NCBI GenBank assembly: GCA_012861695.1 | Contig: JAAOOA010000033.1 | Location: 18,081,934-18,145,933, forward strand | Reading direction: 5' to 3' | Origin: Trematomus loennbergii | Lineage: Eukaryota > Chordata > Actinopteri > Perciformes > Nototheniidae | DNA: 64,000 nt | Shown here: positions 37,161 to 61,129 of the stretch, piece by piece | How positions within the stretch are numbered: position 1 is the first letter of the stretch | Layout: every line of letters starts with the position of its first letter | Notes under the pieces: model-generated | What the model was told of the DNA's origin: nothing | Databases searched by the model: none | The model's input: only the letters and a program-made list of their open reading frames with translations | Made by a program: the position numbers and the translations under genes

Positions 37161-39300
37161 ATCGCGGCGAGTTTCATGTTGAAATGGGTGACCACCGGAG
37201 ACTTCAGACACACCGTTTTATCGCCCAGAACAGCACTGTTTTTATATATTTAAGTGGCTAAGGGGACTCTCAGCATATTTCCTTTGCATGCATTACATGT
37301 CATGGTCTTGTTTGGGTTTAAAGCTTCATTAAAGGGGCTTATTTTGACTACAAGTCTGTGTGACAACAAAATGGCGTTCCTCAAAAGGGGGTGTGGCCAG
37401 CTCTCAGTAGGTGTTTGGTTATCATTCATAGTAAATATGGACAGGGATGTAGTGGAGAGTAAATCCACCTGCAAATCATTTACCACCCTTTTGGTCGAGC
37501 AACAAGGCTTCACTGTTATTTCAGGTTAATCTGCATTACATCCAGTGTGCTGCTGTTAATTGTAAAACATAATCCTGACATAATTATATGTGGGGGTCAT
37601 AGGTTCCATTTCTGCTTCTTTAGTAGATCCCCAAGCAAAGCAAAACAAAATCACATAATTACTCATAAACAATATATTCAAGGCAAGAAAAAAAACGGAG
37701 GTACTTTTTCATTAATTTTGCATTTTGAGAATAAAGTCAAAAGGTTGAGAATAAGGCAAAATGTTGAAATTAAATGTAACTTTTGGTTACCTTGAATCTT
37801 TTACTCTTTCTTGTATAGTGGAAATTAAAATCACTAATTTTATAAAGCATACACATCAAGTTAACAATCCTGAAGACCTTTTAAGGCTAAATGTACTTTT
37901 CTTCAATTATGAGTTAAGAAACACACAAATCAAACTGTCCACCTGTAAGTTAACCCTTACAGAGGTTGAGGCTGTAATGTATTTGTTTGTTATTTAGTAA
38001 ATTCAAAATGAGCCCAGATTGGGTTTTTCAAAGAAGCAGCACTAAACTGGAGTTACTTCTACAGTACATGCAATTGTAGCTAGTGCAAGTTGTAAATAAC
38101 ATTACTTAAAATACAAAATATTCAATACATAACAAGGGGTTGTCCTGCTTGTCACTGTCAGTAGACAGAACATGTATGCACACTGGCTCCATATGCATTT
38201 CACTTTAATATAGAAATGGAAATGGAGTGTGCAACGTTTTTGTCAGAACTAAGAAAAAACATTTGAAATCAGACTGGTGATCTTTTTACTGAACATGTCT
38301 ATGAGCACCATCAGCTGCTGTTTTTTTCACCTTATTTAGTCCTCAATTTTTATAAAATATTCAAGCCATACAATTACAGAGCTTCACTGCAACTTTTTGT
38401 TTAACCACATAATGCTATCTTTTAACCATAAAAAGTGTCATCTGAACCCTGCCTGTACAAATGATGGATATTTTGTGTGGTTCCAAGGAGGAAGTAGTTT
38501 CAGCCTTTTGGTTAATTGGGTGACTCACACTCTTAAGAGCCCACATGGTGGTGCTATAGGACAGCTCTGTTTGAAAGCCTGCAACCAGTGTTGTTTTGAA
38601 AAGTGTGCAGTGTTACACACGTTCTGTATTTACAATGATGTCACACTAGTCAGTTTGTCTTCTCTTCGGGGGTTATCTGCAGAAATCCAACCCTGTTAGA
38701 GTATACTGTCGCCTTTAGAAAACATCAGGAGAGAATGCAGCTGGTAAATGTTTCGAGAAGAAATCTGGAATTATAAAATCCTTTTTTGCAACATATTTTA
38801 TATTTGTATACCTGGTTCTGAATGTGGGAAACACTATGCTAGTAAAGGTTTTATATATTGTATTTATGGAATCCTTTAACTCATTATTTTTATTCTGGAA
38901 CATTTCAATTTAAAACAGAATAAAGCTTTGTAGGTCATATTCATATATTTTTCCTAACTACATAGTGTTGCTAATCATCCATCTTTTCTGAGCTTTATTG
39001 CAGGAAATAAAGAAACAAATGTAATTATTTAAATGATGATTCGGAAATAATTGTTCACGTTGTGCTACAGCATCCGTTGTTATTGCACATCTGTTGGCAG
39101 TTAGTCCAATACAACACGCCATAACAAAAATGAACAGTTGCTCGACGATGTTTTTTCTTCTCATTGCTCAACGTCAATCACTTTAATATACTTTATTTAA
39201 AATGTATATTTAAAAAAGCAAGTCATACTTGAATTTTAAATGAGCAAATCTGTGTACTTTAAGTAAAACAGAATGCACTGAAGACAAAACAATAGTTTTC

Positions 39301-39325
39301 ACTATATATATATATATATATATAT
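39301..39325. repeat. TA microsatellite
   Basis: Eleven or twelve TA units in a row lie downstream of mpp1. Confidence 0.9.
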
Positions 39326-39588
39326 TTGGATTTGAGTAAGTTCACAACTTCCACAATGCAAACAGGAACTGGCAACACTGAGAATAAATTCATTGTCATG
39401 TATAACCCGTAACTATGTCTCCCACACTGTGATGAGGGGAGAATTGTAATGTGTGGGCGATCCAGCTAAATCACTTTTATTGTAGAGCTCAGATAGGCAA
39501 GTCTCGATCTATAATTGATCAAAGCCCTGAGCTGTGACTTCTTTTGGAAAAATGTATGCAGACATGACTCATTCTCCCTCACACACAA

Positions 39589-39630
39589 AAACACACACAC
39601 ACACACACACACGCACACACACACACACAA
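39589..39630. repeat. CA microsatellite
   Basis: About 20 CA units, with two interruptions (ACACAAAAAC and ACACGCAC), lie downstream of mpp1. Confidence 0.85.
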
Positions 39631-39959
39631 GACACAGAGAATTCTTTATAGCCATCATCTAAAATGTGAGAGAGATTAGAAGTATGGAATATTCTGCTCA
39701 GACGTGATGAACCATGTGGACAGCAAACATAAAAAAACAAAGTTTAGTCTAGACAAACTGGAAATATGTCATCTAAAACTATAAAATAGTATAAATATCA
39801 AATCTTACATTACAGTCAGTGACACTGCCATGTTTTTCCTGTCTTATGTGGATAAAGTTGAAGGAACTTTGAAGATTTGTCTAAAACTGCCATATTTTTC
39901 CTAAAAGGCTCCAGAGAAGATATTTTCACACAACAGTCAAAGAATCAGTTTCAACAGAG

Positions 39960-40549
39960 CTGGGACATTTATTTTTTTGTTTAAAAGTGCCTTTACAGTA
40001 CCCCATGAGGTATACAATTTTGATAAGACAAGTGAGGTTTTGAATGACGGACAAAAAGGCATGGTGTAGAAGACATTATAGTCGTATGGAGTTACACACA
40101 CTGAACAAACCGTTTCAGGATCTCAATTTCATGGCACAATCTAATGAGAAAACAAAATAACAGACAGTGAATCCAGAAATATTGTTTAACATGATAAAAT
40201 CCTCTCATTTAAAAAGAGGATTTCATTCACAGTTGTGGTCCTATTTTGCATTTTCACACGTTCCCCAACAATCACAAAGATGTGCATCACCAAAACTACC
40301 CAACGACCTTCAAAAAAACCTGAAGCACACGTGCCTACACAATCAAGCAAAACAACCCTGATGAGGTTCTAAACATCTCCACATATTGCTTTTTTTGGTT
40401 GCATTTGTGCAAAAAAGAAAAATCTCAGTGACAATTAAAAAAAGTAAACCCATACACACCTGGGACATCACTAACTCGTGTCGTGTAAGAAGTGATATTG
40501 CACTGCTTTTTTAAAACAGAAAAGGTATTCCTCTGGTGCCGGACCTCTG
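39960..40549 (-). other. mpp1: probable mpp1 3' untranslated region
   Basis: The unique sequence runs from the mpp1 stop codon to a minus-strand AATAAA at 39968-39973. That implies a UTR of about 0.59 kb. The end is inferred from the signal alone. Confidence 0.5.
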
Positions 40550-52188
<11,639 letters not shown>

Positions 52189-52345
52189 CTTTCCGTTAGC
52201 TAGAAAAAAACACCCTGTGAACCCGACGTGCCCCCGCTCAAAGGTGCTCAAAGGTCCGCAAAGGGGCCGGCCGAGTAGCGCTGCGATAGAGGAATATGCT
52301 GATAAAGAGCCCTGCCGGTGTGATAAGTCACTCTGAGATAAAAGT
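52189..52345 (-). promoter_or_regulatory. mpp1: mpp1 upstream region with three GATA motifs
   Basis: Three exact WGATAA sites (TGATAA 52300-52305, TGATAA 52321-52326, AGATAA 52336-52341) fall within 42 bases, 112-153 bases upstream of the mpp1 ATG. A TAAGTCAC word beside the second resembles half an NF-E2/AP-1 site. GATA1 clusters near the start are a hallmark of erythroid genes, and p55 is a red-cell membrane protein. The sites are seen; their use is inferred. No TATA box is apparent. Confidence 0.5.
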
Positions 52346-52459
52346 CCAAGGTTTGGAGGAGCAGCAGGTAAGGTCCTGAGATGTGCTGCTGCGGGGACAC
52401 CGCTGACAAAGCAAGTAAACATGCATCAGAGGGGCAGGCTGATGATGCCTTCAAGTGCG

Positions 52460-53560
52460 CTCTGTCAGCTCCGAAATCCCACTACTCGAGATGTTTTTTG
52501 TTGTTGTCATGCATTGATCAAGGACTGGTTCTCAGAAATAAAACGTTGTCTGTTGCTTCTATTAAAGGCCACATAAAGGGGTAGCTACTACACTGATATG
52601 TTTATATTAGAGCTTAGCATATGTTCTGTTCTACGCTGTATTTACTGTCATAGCATATCCAACTATCTTATATAAGGTCATTCCATGTATAGGCTGTGTA
52701 GATATACATTTGTATAGATAGGCTACCCCCTCTTAGTCAGTTATTAGACGTTTTTTTTCAGTAACGTCTTAATTGACATCTATTGTTAACAATTTAAAGT
52801 GGTGCTTTTGCTTGGTTCTTTGTATAAAACACACCTGTTGATTAAATCAACTAATCAATAAATAAAACATGTGCAAGTGTAAGTTGGCCAAGAAACTATT
52901 TAGAGGATAGGCCTAACTTTTACTTTTTATATGAATGTTAACTCCTAGACTGAACAGATTTTGTCACCGCTAGAGTCCCAACCATGCAAAATGCTGTCTT
53001 GAAAATGTACAGATATATAGTTGAGATCAAAATGTATTTGATACTTTCTATCCATTCAGTAATTAAGACAGTTGGCTGTAGTCTGGAAACATCTGAAGCA
53101 CACTAAATACATGGTTTGTTTTTTTGGTGTGTGTAATTTTTCGTTCATCTTATTATCATAGTTGTATGAAAGCCGACAAAGATTAATCGAGACGTACAGT
53201 TATCAAAGATTTGTCTCCATAGTGTTGAAGGCACCCTCATATTACATTATGATTTACCTTAATTTTTCTCTTTTCAAGCAGGTTTTCGACACCCAATGCA
53301 AACTTTCAAATTTCCGAGAGTACTTGAATGCGGCATTACCGCAGCGTCCTCAGCAGGGCTGCATTGCCAGGCTACAGGAAGCACACGGAGTGCTACTGAC
53401 TGTGATCCATTCCCAGTGTACTGGATGAAATCTCCATTATAAAACAACGTGTCAGGCTGCAGTATGTTATACTGGGTGCTAATTACCGATCATCAATGGG
53501 AGAGTACCCAGATCTCGTGATTTATTAATACACCGGCAGACACCAAAAATACCCCAAGGT
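52460..53560. other. mpp1-tmlhe intergenic, left part
   Basis: No gene or clear transposon is seen in this 1.1 kb of AT-rich sequence. mpp1 points left and tmlhe right, so this is the start of a divergent intergenic region of about 5 kb. Confidence 0.4.
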
Positions 53561-53564
53561 GGGG

Positions 53565-54638
53565 TAGGTAATTCACTTCAGAAACACTTTTTGTTATATT
53601 CCATGGAATGCTCTTAAAGGTCCCATGTCATGCTTTTCTGGTTATTACCCGTCCCCTTGTGTGTTAACTTATGTAGCTTGTTATGCATGTAAACGGTCTG
53701 CAGAGTCACAAACCCTCAAAGTACACCTGTAGCGAGTAAAACTCTAACACAGAAAAGACCTGTCTATGCTGCCCCAGAACGCCTCGTTGGAGATTTCTCT
53801 TTTTCCATTGTTTACTTCTTGGGTATAGTGACGTATTTCGGGTAAGGTGACGTAACGTAACGTAACGGCTCCTCAGATTGGTCCAAATGGACCAATCCGG
53901 GCAGCCGTTACGTTACGTCCGCGGAGCCGTTACATTTGGACCAATCAGCGGACTACACACACTCGGCGGGACGTTGCGAGGCTGGCTGCTGCGAGGAGCG
54001 GGACACTGTGAGCTGGCTCACTGGTGTGGGGTCGGCGAGACAGCGAGACACAGCGGAACTCAGCCTGGGCACACACACAAACTCCCAGCCAGGCTGCGGG
54101 TGTGTGTGTGTGCCCAGGCTGAGTTTCGCGGTGTCTCGCTGTCTCGCAGACGGCCACTGGGCTCACAGGTAGGGGGGGGCAGGAGCTCCAACAAGCCGTT
54201 TAGGACAGAAAGTGAATACACATACTATACAGAGATGCTGTATGAGAAACCAATGTGAGTTTGGAAAATTGCACAATATACATTTATTTTAGTATACCTC
54301 AACAATGGAATTATGATCAGTAGAAATGGCCATGACATGGGACCTTTAACATCCCGATAGCAATGAATACATTAAATGCTTTGACAATAAATACATTAAA
54401 AAAATTAATCTGTGGAAGCCGTGGCGCTGTAAAAAGCAAGTCCAGTTATTTTAGCCGGCCTACCTGCCTGTCAGCCTTCCATCTCGTGCACAAACTTATC
54501 TTGTGCCCTCATTGGTCATGTTCGTGTGTGTTGGAGGATGGGCTCTGAAGGAAGTGGCAGATTCTTTTCGGCTGCGTAGTTTCAAATTCTAGCGCACTCG
54601 AGCTGGTTTCTCCATTCTTACCTACCCTACCTTTAAGT
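53565..54638. mobile_element. TTAA element split by a second TTAA element
   Basis: The outer pieces (53565-53613 and 54350-54638) match the foldback element at 22551-23232. They share TTGTTATATTCCATGGAATG, ATCCCGATAGCAATGAATA, TACCTGCCTGTCAGCCTTCC and the closing TACCTACCCTACCTTTAA. The inner element (53614-54349) has TTAA on both sides and inverted ends AGGTCCCATGTCATG and CATGACATGGGACCT. Its interior holds repeated GTAACGTAAC words near 53850-53940 and a long hairpin at about 54030-54148. Open frames across it are products of that hairpin. Confidence 0.8.
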
Positions 54639-56143
54639 AAAGTATTGCCATGTTTGATAACTATTTTTTACGGATGCAATATGTAAAAAATCATGCACTT
54701 TATTTTTACATCCAGGCCTGAAGTGGTAGTCAGTAACCGAATATTAATTACATGTCATTTTCATTACTAACATAACTTTATTGAAATACAAAAAAACTGT
54801 TATTTGAATACTTTTGTCATAATCTTGCTTTTTTCAAAATCATTCACAGACCGTATTGAACCAAAACAAAAATCTGCAAATATGCTTTTTTCTTTCACTT
54901 TCGATGTGAATGTTTGCAACAGTTCTTCAAATCACATTACCCTTTCAGAAATATATTTAAAAAAATTATTTTGTGTATATTTTTGTTGCTGCTGTTTTTT
55001 ATCGAAGGCCACGTGGAGGATGATCATCTTCCATTTTGTTTAAATTTGAATTAAAACTCAATTATCAATTAACCCTCAAAACAAAAACAAACAATAGTTA
55101 CATCCCAACTAACACAACTGACTGAAAAAGAAAATAACTCACTGAGCTAAAATAAAAATAAAATGTAATAAAGTAACTACTTCTTTTGATGTAATCTGAT
55201 TATAGGTATTTATTTTTGTAAACTTAATTTCTGTTACATGTTATCTGTTACTGCCAAACTCAGATGTGTACTGTACACATGTTGGAGACATATTAAAAAA
55301 GAAAAAAAGGTGTCCACCTTAAAATAACATGATAAATAATAATGGTAAAACAAATAGTGGTAAAATTGATCAATGACTTTGTTTTATGGATTATACTTCA
55401 TATTTGGATGCTTTATTATTGTTCATGATGTCTGTTTGTTTTTAGATACCCAAGTGTGATGTACAGTAGGGCCAAGGTTTTCTGTGCAGATAGCTGGGCC
55501 CCCACTCTTTATTGTAAAGCACATGCCAACAGACTGGCAATGTGTAGAGAATGGAAGAGTTATTCAGCCAGGTGATGAGTGTGATAAGCAGTTAATTATG
55601 AGAAAGGACTCAAGAGGGAGCCAGCATGCAGGATTGTTTTAGCAATAACATGACCTAGCGCACTAATGTTTGGCTTCTTATGAATAGGGTCAGCAAGTGT
55701 TGGTTTCACTCCTACCTCTCATTTATAGCCTTCAGGTCCTCATAGTAGAGAAGACCTTTCATGCTACCAGCTGAGCAGCACACTTTCTTTGGTCACAGTC
55801 CCACCTGATTTACTCTAAAAAACTACTCTGTTTTATCAGTTTCATGTTGCAGCCTATATGTTTTTTCAAGTCAAATCCAGTTACTCAGGTTTAGTCCACT
55901 AATTCCCTCAGATGTTCTATGGCGTTATTTTTGTGTCTTTATCCTGAGCACGCAATGAAACATTTTGAGCATATAAAATGTTATTGAGCGGGCAATTTAA
56001 CATTTTTGAGCACAGAAAAATATATTTTGCAAGCACAATTGACTCTAAGCCCTCTCACAAACTCCTGCTCCGTGCGCAAGCAGACCGCTGCACGCGCTCT
56101 CCCTCCCTTTCTCTCCCTTGCTCAACCTCTCCACCCTGTGTGC

Positions 56144-56316
56144 CAGTGGCGGACTGGCCATCGGGACGTTCGGGACGAATCCCGATGCGGTACCGAAGTG
56201 GGCCGGTCGGACAATTCACTAGCTCCCCCCCCCCCCCCCCGTTTACAATCTACTAGCGGTACTGAAGTGGGCCGGTCGAGATTCCCGGGCTGATTTTTAG
56301 TCCCAGTCCGCCCCTG
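56144..56316. mobile_element. 173-bp hAT-like MITE
   Basis: The left end is CAGTGGCGGACTGG; the right end, read inverted, is CAGGGGCGGACTGGGAC. Flanks CTGTGTGC (56136-56143) and CTGTATGC (56317-56324) are an 8-bp duplication with one mismatch. Internal GAAGTGGGCCGGTCG occurs twice, and there is a run of 16 or so C at about 56224-56240. It has no coding content. Confidence 0.8.
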
Positions 56317-57711
56317 CTGTATGCACTCGGTTTGCCTGCGTGCTCGCTCAAGTTGGCACAGTGTTACAAATGTGCCACAAAACCAACCAATCGGAGAACT
56401 CGAGAAGGTCAATTCTGATTGGCTGTTTTGTCTCCAATCATATCTTCTATATCTGAGATACGGAAAGAGAGGGATTTTAGGTTGCTATTCAATTTGGCCA
56501 GACTAATACATGTCTAATGTTAAATAAATTAAAACCATTCACAGTTAAGAATTAGATATTAATTATTAATGCCATAAATGATTGCATATTTACTGTTTCT
56601 TATTTCTCCAGTATAGCTGTCAAACATAAGTTAAATCCATTTCTCACTTAATCTAAGAATGTACTTAACCCACTAAAAGGATTTCTTCTCAAATAATCGT
56701 GAAATTACGTTGTAATAACAATAACTCATCTCTCGTATTAATGTGGTCGGGTTTTCTTTACTTCTTTGCGAAACGTGTCAAATGCCCTACTTGGGTTGCC
56801 GTACGTAGCTCATAATCTATCATACTGGATAAATAAGAAACTGTAAATGTATGCAATCATTTATGGAAATCAATGTTAAAATCCGGTGAAGTTGAGGGTA
56901 ACTTTTGTTACTTTTTGCTCTTAAAAATGAGTTGTATATAGTTTTGTATAGTATTACCTTGTTTCAATATAGTATCGCAATATTTTGATGATAAGAAGTT
57001 TTTTTAAACCTGAAAAGCCTCCCTCTAGAGATCCTAGTTAACCTTAAAGAGAAACAAGTATTCCAATATCTAAGTCACAAAAAGTACAAATATTCATATT
57101 TAAGTTAAATATTTGATATATTAATTTGAAAAGAGACATCATTATTATTTACTTTACTATAAGATTAATAGTGTATTCTTTACATTTATGTCATCTGGTT
57201 GAAAACAAACTGAAGGGAGAATTCCTTCTATCTATAACTAATGAAGGCTTTTGTGGAATAACTGCCGAATAAGTGAACATCTCTTTGAATGAAAGAATCA
57301 TATCTGTGGGACTGCTTTTCTCACTGTGGCATATTGCCAATAAGTGCATCAATAAAGTTATCATATGTCAAAATACATCTCAAGTGCTCTGTACATCCGG
57401 GTACTCGCATCAACGGTACCACGCATGTGCCAAAAAAACTACTCGACCAATCTCAGCGGTGGAACACTACGGTCTCTTGTTTACAATGGTCAATCATATC
57501 CAAGTTAGACTTTACACCATTGTAAACACATTACCGCTTAAAGCATGCCGTGTTTAATAATTAATCTCGTCGTTTTGAGAAATGTTGTGAGATTATAGAC
57601 GTGAAGAAGCGCTTAAGGAAGTGTTTACGGTGGCTTCTCGTGAAAGAAGCCCGGTTATCGTTTTAAGTCTGGGGTTTGTACTTCTTTCTTCATAACACAC
57701 GTGTGTTGACG

Positions 57712-58663
57712 ATGTCTGTCATGTTACATAGGATATTGCGACCCGCGTTGAAACAGGCTCAGCTGCTGTCTGCAGTCAAAAACAAGCAGCCACTGTGGAG
57801 GCACGAGACGCTGGTCCGCGCGAGCTCTGCGTGCGATGCAACTATTCGGTCACTCGAAGACTGTCTCGGTGAGTTAGTGTAACACGATTAATACATACTG
57901 TGGGGCAAAACCCGAGGGAGGAAATGTACTCAGATCTTGTACTTCAGTAAACGTAGAAGTACCTGAGTGTAGGAATACTCTGCTACAAGTAAAAGTCCTG
58001 CATTTAAAATATTACTCAAGTAAAAGTAGAAAAGTATTGGCATCAACATACTTAAAGTACCAAAAGTTGAGTACTCATGCAGATTCAGAATAAAACGTAT
58101 TATATGTTTATATTGTAATTATTGATGCATTAATGTGTTTATCAAAGCTGGTAATGGTGTAGCTAGTTTTAATGACTTTGTATACTGCAGGGTAGAATGT
58201 GAATTTCACTTCAGGTGTCTAAAGTGTTATTTAAGTGTTGATTATATTTCACATCATTAATTTAAATCTGCAAAGTAACTAAAGGTATTCAATTAATGTA
58301 GTGGAGTAAAAGTACAATCTGAATTGTAATGGAATAGAAGGACAAAGTAGCAAAAAATTGGAATACTCAAGTGAACCACAAGTACCTCAAAATGTTACTT
58401 AAGTACAGTCCTTGAGTAAATGTACTTAGTTAATTTACAACACTGGGCAAAACTCAACATTAAACTCATGCTTATGAAACCCCCAGAGGTCAACTATGGA
58501 GGGGCGCCGATGCGTTTCAACTACGTGTGGCTGAGGGATCACTGCCGCTCTGACGCTTCATACAACTCCAGCACTAACCAGAGGAACCTGGACACTGCGA
58601 GTATAGACCTCTCCATCCGCCCTGACAACACAACTGTGCAAGACGGCCATCTGGTCCTCACCT
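57712..58663 (+). CDS. tmlhe: trimethyllysine dioxygenase, first two coding exons (partial)
   Basis: TMLHE is a mitochondrial Fe(II)/2-oxoglutarate oxygenase that hydroxylates trimethyllysine, the first step of carnitine synthesis. Exon 1 is 57712-57868 and exon 2 is 58487-58663; phases match, the donors are CTCG-GTGAGT and ACCT-GTGAGT, and the acceptor is CCCCAG. The N-terminus MSVMLHRILRPALKQAQ is basic without acids, as a mitochondrial presequence should be. Exon 2 encodes EVNYGGAPMRFNYVWLRDHC, then RSDASYNSSTNQRNLDTASI, the N-terminal domain signature of TMLHE and its relative BBOX1; the LDTASIDL segment fits TMLHE. It ends within the Trp codon that precedes PDGH in human TMLHE. The catalytic domain exons are not in the window. 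An upstream frame starting with TTG (57676) is not used; the first ATG is at 57712. Confidence 0.93.
57915..58450 (+). repeat. dispersed 'ACTCAAGTA' repeat filling tmlhe intron 1
   Basis: It starts GAGGAAATGTACTCAGATC, then TTGTACTTCAGTAAAC, and ends TACTTAGTTAATTTACAACACTGG. It shares TGCAGGGTAGAATGTGAAT and TTAAAGTACCAAAAG-type words with the 19595-20110 copy. It makes up nearly all of the 618-base intron 1 of tmlhe, stopping about 36 bases before the exon 2 acceptor. Confidence 0.75.
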
Positions 58664-60655
58664 GTGAGTACAGTTCTACCAAACCAAACATCTCAAAATA
58701 CAAGTCTGGTCAGGAAAAGCATGCCCAAAGTGTTTTAAATCATTTTCAAGTTATGTGGCAGTGTTTACGCCTCATCCAAAGTAAATGCACTGAAGCCCTT
58801 CGCAATATATCAATATTATATTGATTTTGTGATATGAGACTAGGTATGGTCTTACATTTTGATATAGTTAGATGCCAGTATGGGTGGTCTCTAATTGGTT
58901 TCAAAGGCTGCATTCAAGTAAAGTAATTTGTAATAATTTCTGCACTCTACAATATCGTTGTAAAATTGATATTGAGGTTTTTGGACAAAAATATTGTGAT
59001 ATTTTAATTTCTCTATATTGCCCAGCTTTAAGGCATTGTAATGACACTATAATTAAGTTATTACACTAGGGTAGATGCCAAACAAGCACAAGACCAAGAC
59101 CCCCAGGGGCCCCAGTCAGATATACCTGGTCCACTGATGCATTGCACCTTTGTTACAAGAACAGGTAAAATACCATCTAAGGTAGTAATGCAGTATTGCA
59201 TAATCTTGGGGTCTTGTGTCAAACGCTGTATATATTTGAGTTCACTTTGAGCTTATATAGTGCATGTTCTTGGTTATAAATTGTGTTTAATGAAGAGGCC
59301 CCAAACTAACCTGGCCTAACCTCGGACCTCACAAAACAATTAAACAAAATCACCAAGAAACTAAACTATAAAACATGGCATTTACAACATGTAACCTTAG
59401 GTCAGATTCAATGATTTACTTTAAGTTGACTAATAAAGTGCATCTTGAAAGTCTCAGTGTTCAGTCACACTCACAAAGCGTTTGTCTACTGCCACCGTTA
59501 ACTGTAGCTAATACACTGAAAATGAAAAGGTATTTTTATATTACTCGCTTCAAACAGTCCTAACAATCCATTTGGAAGAGAGGATATTGCTGTAAAGAGT
59601 CAAAAATAGAGCACACCATCATCACACATGATGTAAAGTTCTCTTCACATGAAGAGTTTGACTTTTTCCTCTGTGATGGCATTCTTCTTATAGTGTAAAG
59701 ATTAATTCTGTTGTCAGTAAAATCCTTAGGGTGTGGTCAGGTAATGAAAGGGGACAGATAAAAGATATGAACGGTTAAATAAATCTTTATGTACTCTGAT
59801 TTCTTTTCACTTATAAATCTCTATCAGTAACGGTGATTTGCAACATCTTTACTGGCTGGCACAGTGGACATTTGGCTTTGATAGTCTCATTATATCACTA
59901 GCATTAAAATGGTCTTAAAATGAAAATATGAACAATCTTTCTGGGTCAATATATCGTCTAACAAAAGTGGTTATCCTGACAGGCCTATGGCAAGCACAAA
60001 ATATGGAAAGGGAGATAGCACCACTATAAGCTTTTAATAGCATAGCAGTGCAGTGAGAACCTGGCAGCTTATAGATGCCCATGCTCTCTGGCTGTGGGCG
60101 TCTGTCTGGCTTATGCCACTCGGGGTTGTCCTTAAGATGGACTGATGCCTCCCTGTGGGCTGCTGGGCCGTTACAGGGTTTTTTATTTATGCACAAGAGT
60201 GGCACTGAATCTTACATAAACTGACAAATGGGTAGCTGTCAGCCCCGAGACAGTGGATGATGCATACACTCCTGTGGGCACACTGGCATACACACAGTGT
60301 GGCGCTGCATATTCAAGGTCAGCTGAGTCTGGGTGAGCTCATACTATCCATCAACATCTGCCCTCACAGACTTGATTTGCTAAATGCTCAATCTCAACGG
60401 TGCAAAGGCCCTCATGGATACTCAGGTTGCATGCAGATCGTATCTTTCTGCTGTATGTGTATGTGGCACCCCTGGGATGTGTGACCACATTACTATAATA
60501 AGTATTATATTTAGAGTTAGAATATGCCTTTATTTTGTACATCTGTTATTTTCATTTCACTAACGGGGTCGATAGATGCAGTGAGTAGTGAGGCGGAACG
60601 TTTGTGTTCGATTCAATGGTTCCGGGGTACCGATTAAAGCGACGGACGTTCCCGG
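58664..60655 (+). other. tmlhe: tmlhe intron 2, first part
   Basis: I looked for the next tmlhe exon, which should begin by completing Trp and encoding Pro-Asp-Gly-His, and did not find it. No transposon or other gene is recognised in these 2 kb. Confidence 0.45.
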
Positions 60656-60660
60656 GGTTT

Positions 60661-61129
60661 CCTCAGAAGTAATCTGGAAGGAAACTGAACACGTTGGGTG
60701 TTTCTCAATCGCGAGTACGCTTGCTTGGTAGCACATGTCTGCCGAGCATCTTGCTTCAGAAGCGAGTCAAGAATACTTCCTGGCATTCGGAAAACGAAGT
60801 GTGGAACACGCTAGCAAGTGTGCAGGTGTGCGTCATATGAGAGGCCCCGCCTTACATCTTCCGCCACAGATTTGGGGAAATTGGTCCGTGCGCAAAGCAT
60901 TGTGGGGATTTTAAGGCCGCGAAGTCTACTCATGTGCAGACTCGATATTTCTCCAAACGGAGTACGCCGGGCTCGGTAGATTTCCAAGTATACTGGAGAT
61001 TGGAACAGTACTTCGGCGGCACTCGATGACGTAGTATGCTTGAAATAGTGGCTCTGAAGCAGCTTTACTCGTGATTGAGAAACACCCAAGGTGTCCTCAT
61101 TACTTCTCTTTCACCTGCACGATACAGGT
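60661..61129. mobile_element. 395-bp inverted-repeat insertion with flanks (filled site)
   Basis: The insertion 60693-61087 begins GTTGGGTGTTTCTCAATCGC and ends GTGATTGAGAAACACCC, an inverted match of about 16 bases. Flanks TAATCTGGAAGGAAACTGAA and GGTGTCCTCATTACTTCTCT are present uninterrupted at 61799-61875. The interior is rich in inverted CTCG/CGAG words and has no coding content. Confidence 0.8.

Larger units (their letters stand above)
37161..39960. other. intergenic region between vamp2 promoter and mpp1 3' end
   Basis: No gene is recognised. Open frames here are short and lack splice or family support. It contains an AT repeat at 39301-39325 and a CA repeat at 39589-39630. Otherwise it is unremarkable AT-rich sequence. 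Confidence 0.5.

Noticed and set aside
53878..54258. A 126-codon plus-strand frame with mirrored minus-strand frame
   Set aside because: It lies entirely in the hairpin of a TTAA element; the mirrored similarity between strands is what an inverted repeat produces.
56122..56412. Proline-rich frames on both strands
   Set aside because: They cover the 173-bp hAT-like MITE with its C run; the periodic similarity comes from the duplicated GGGCCGGTCG word.
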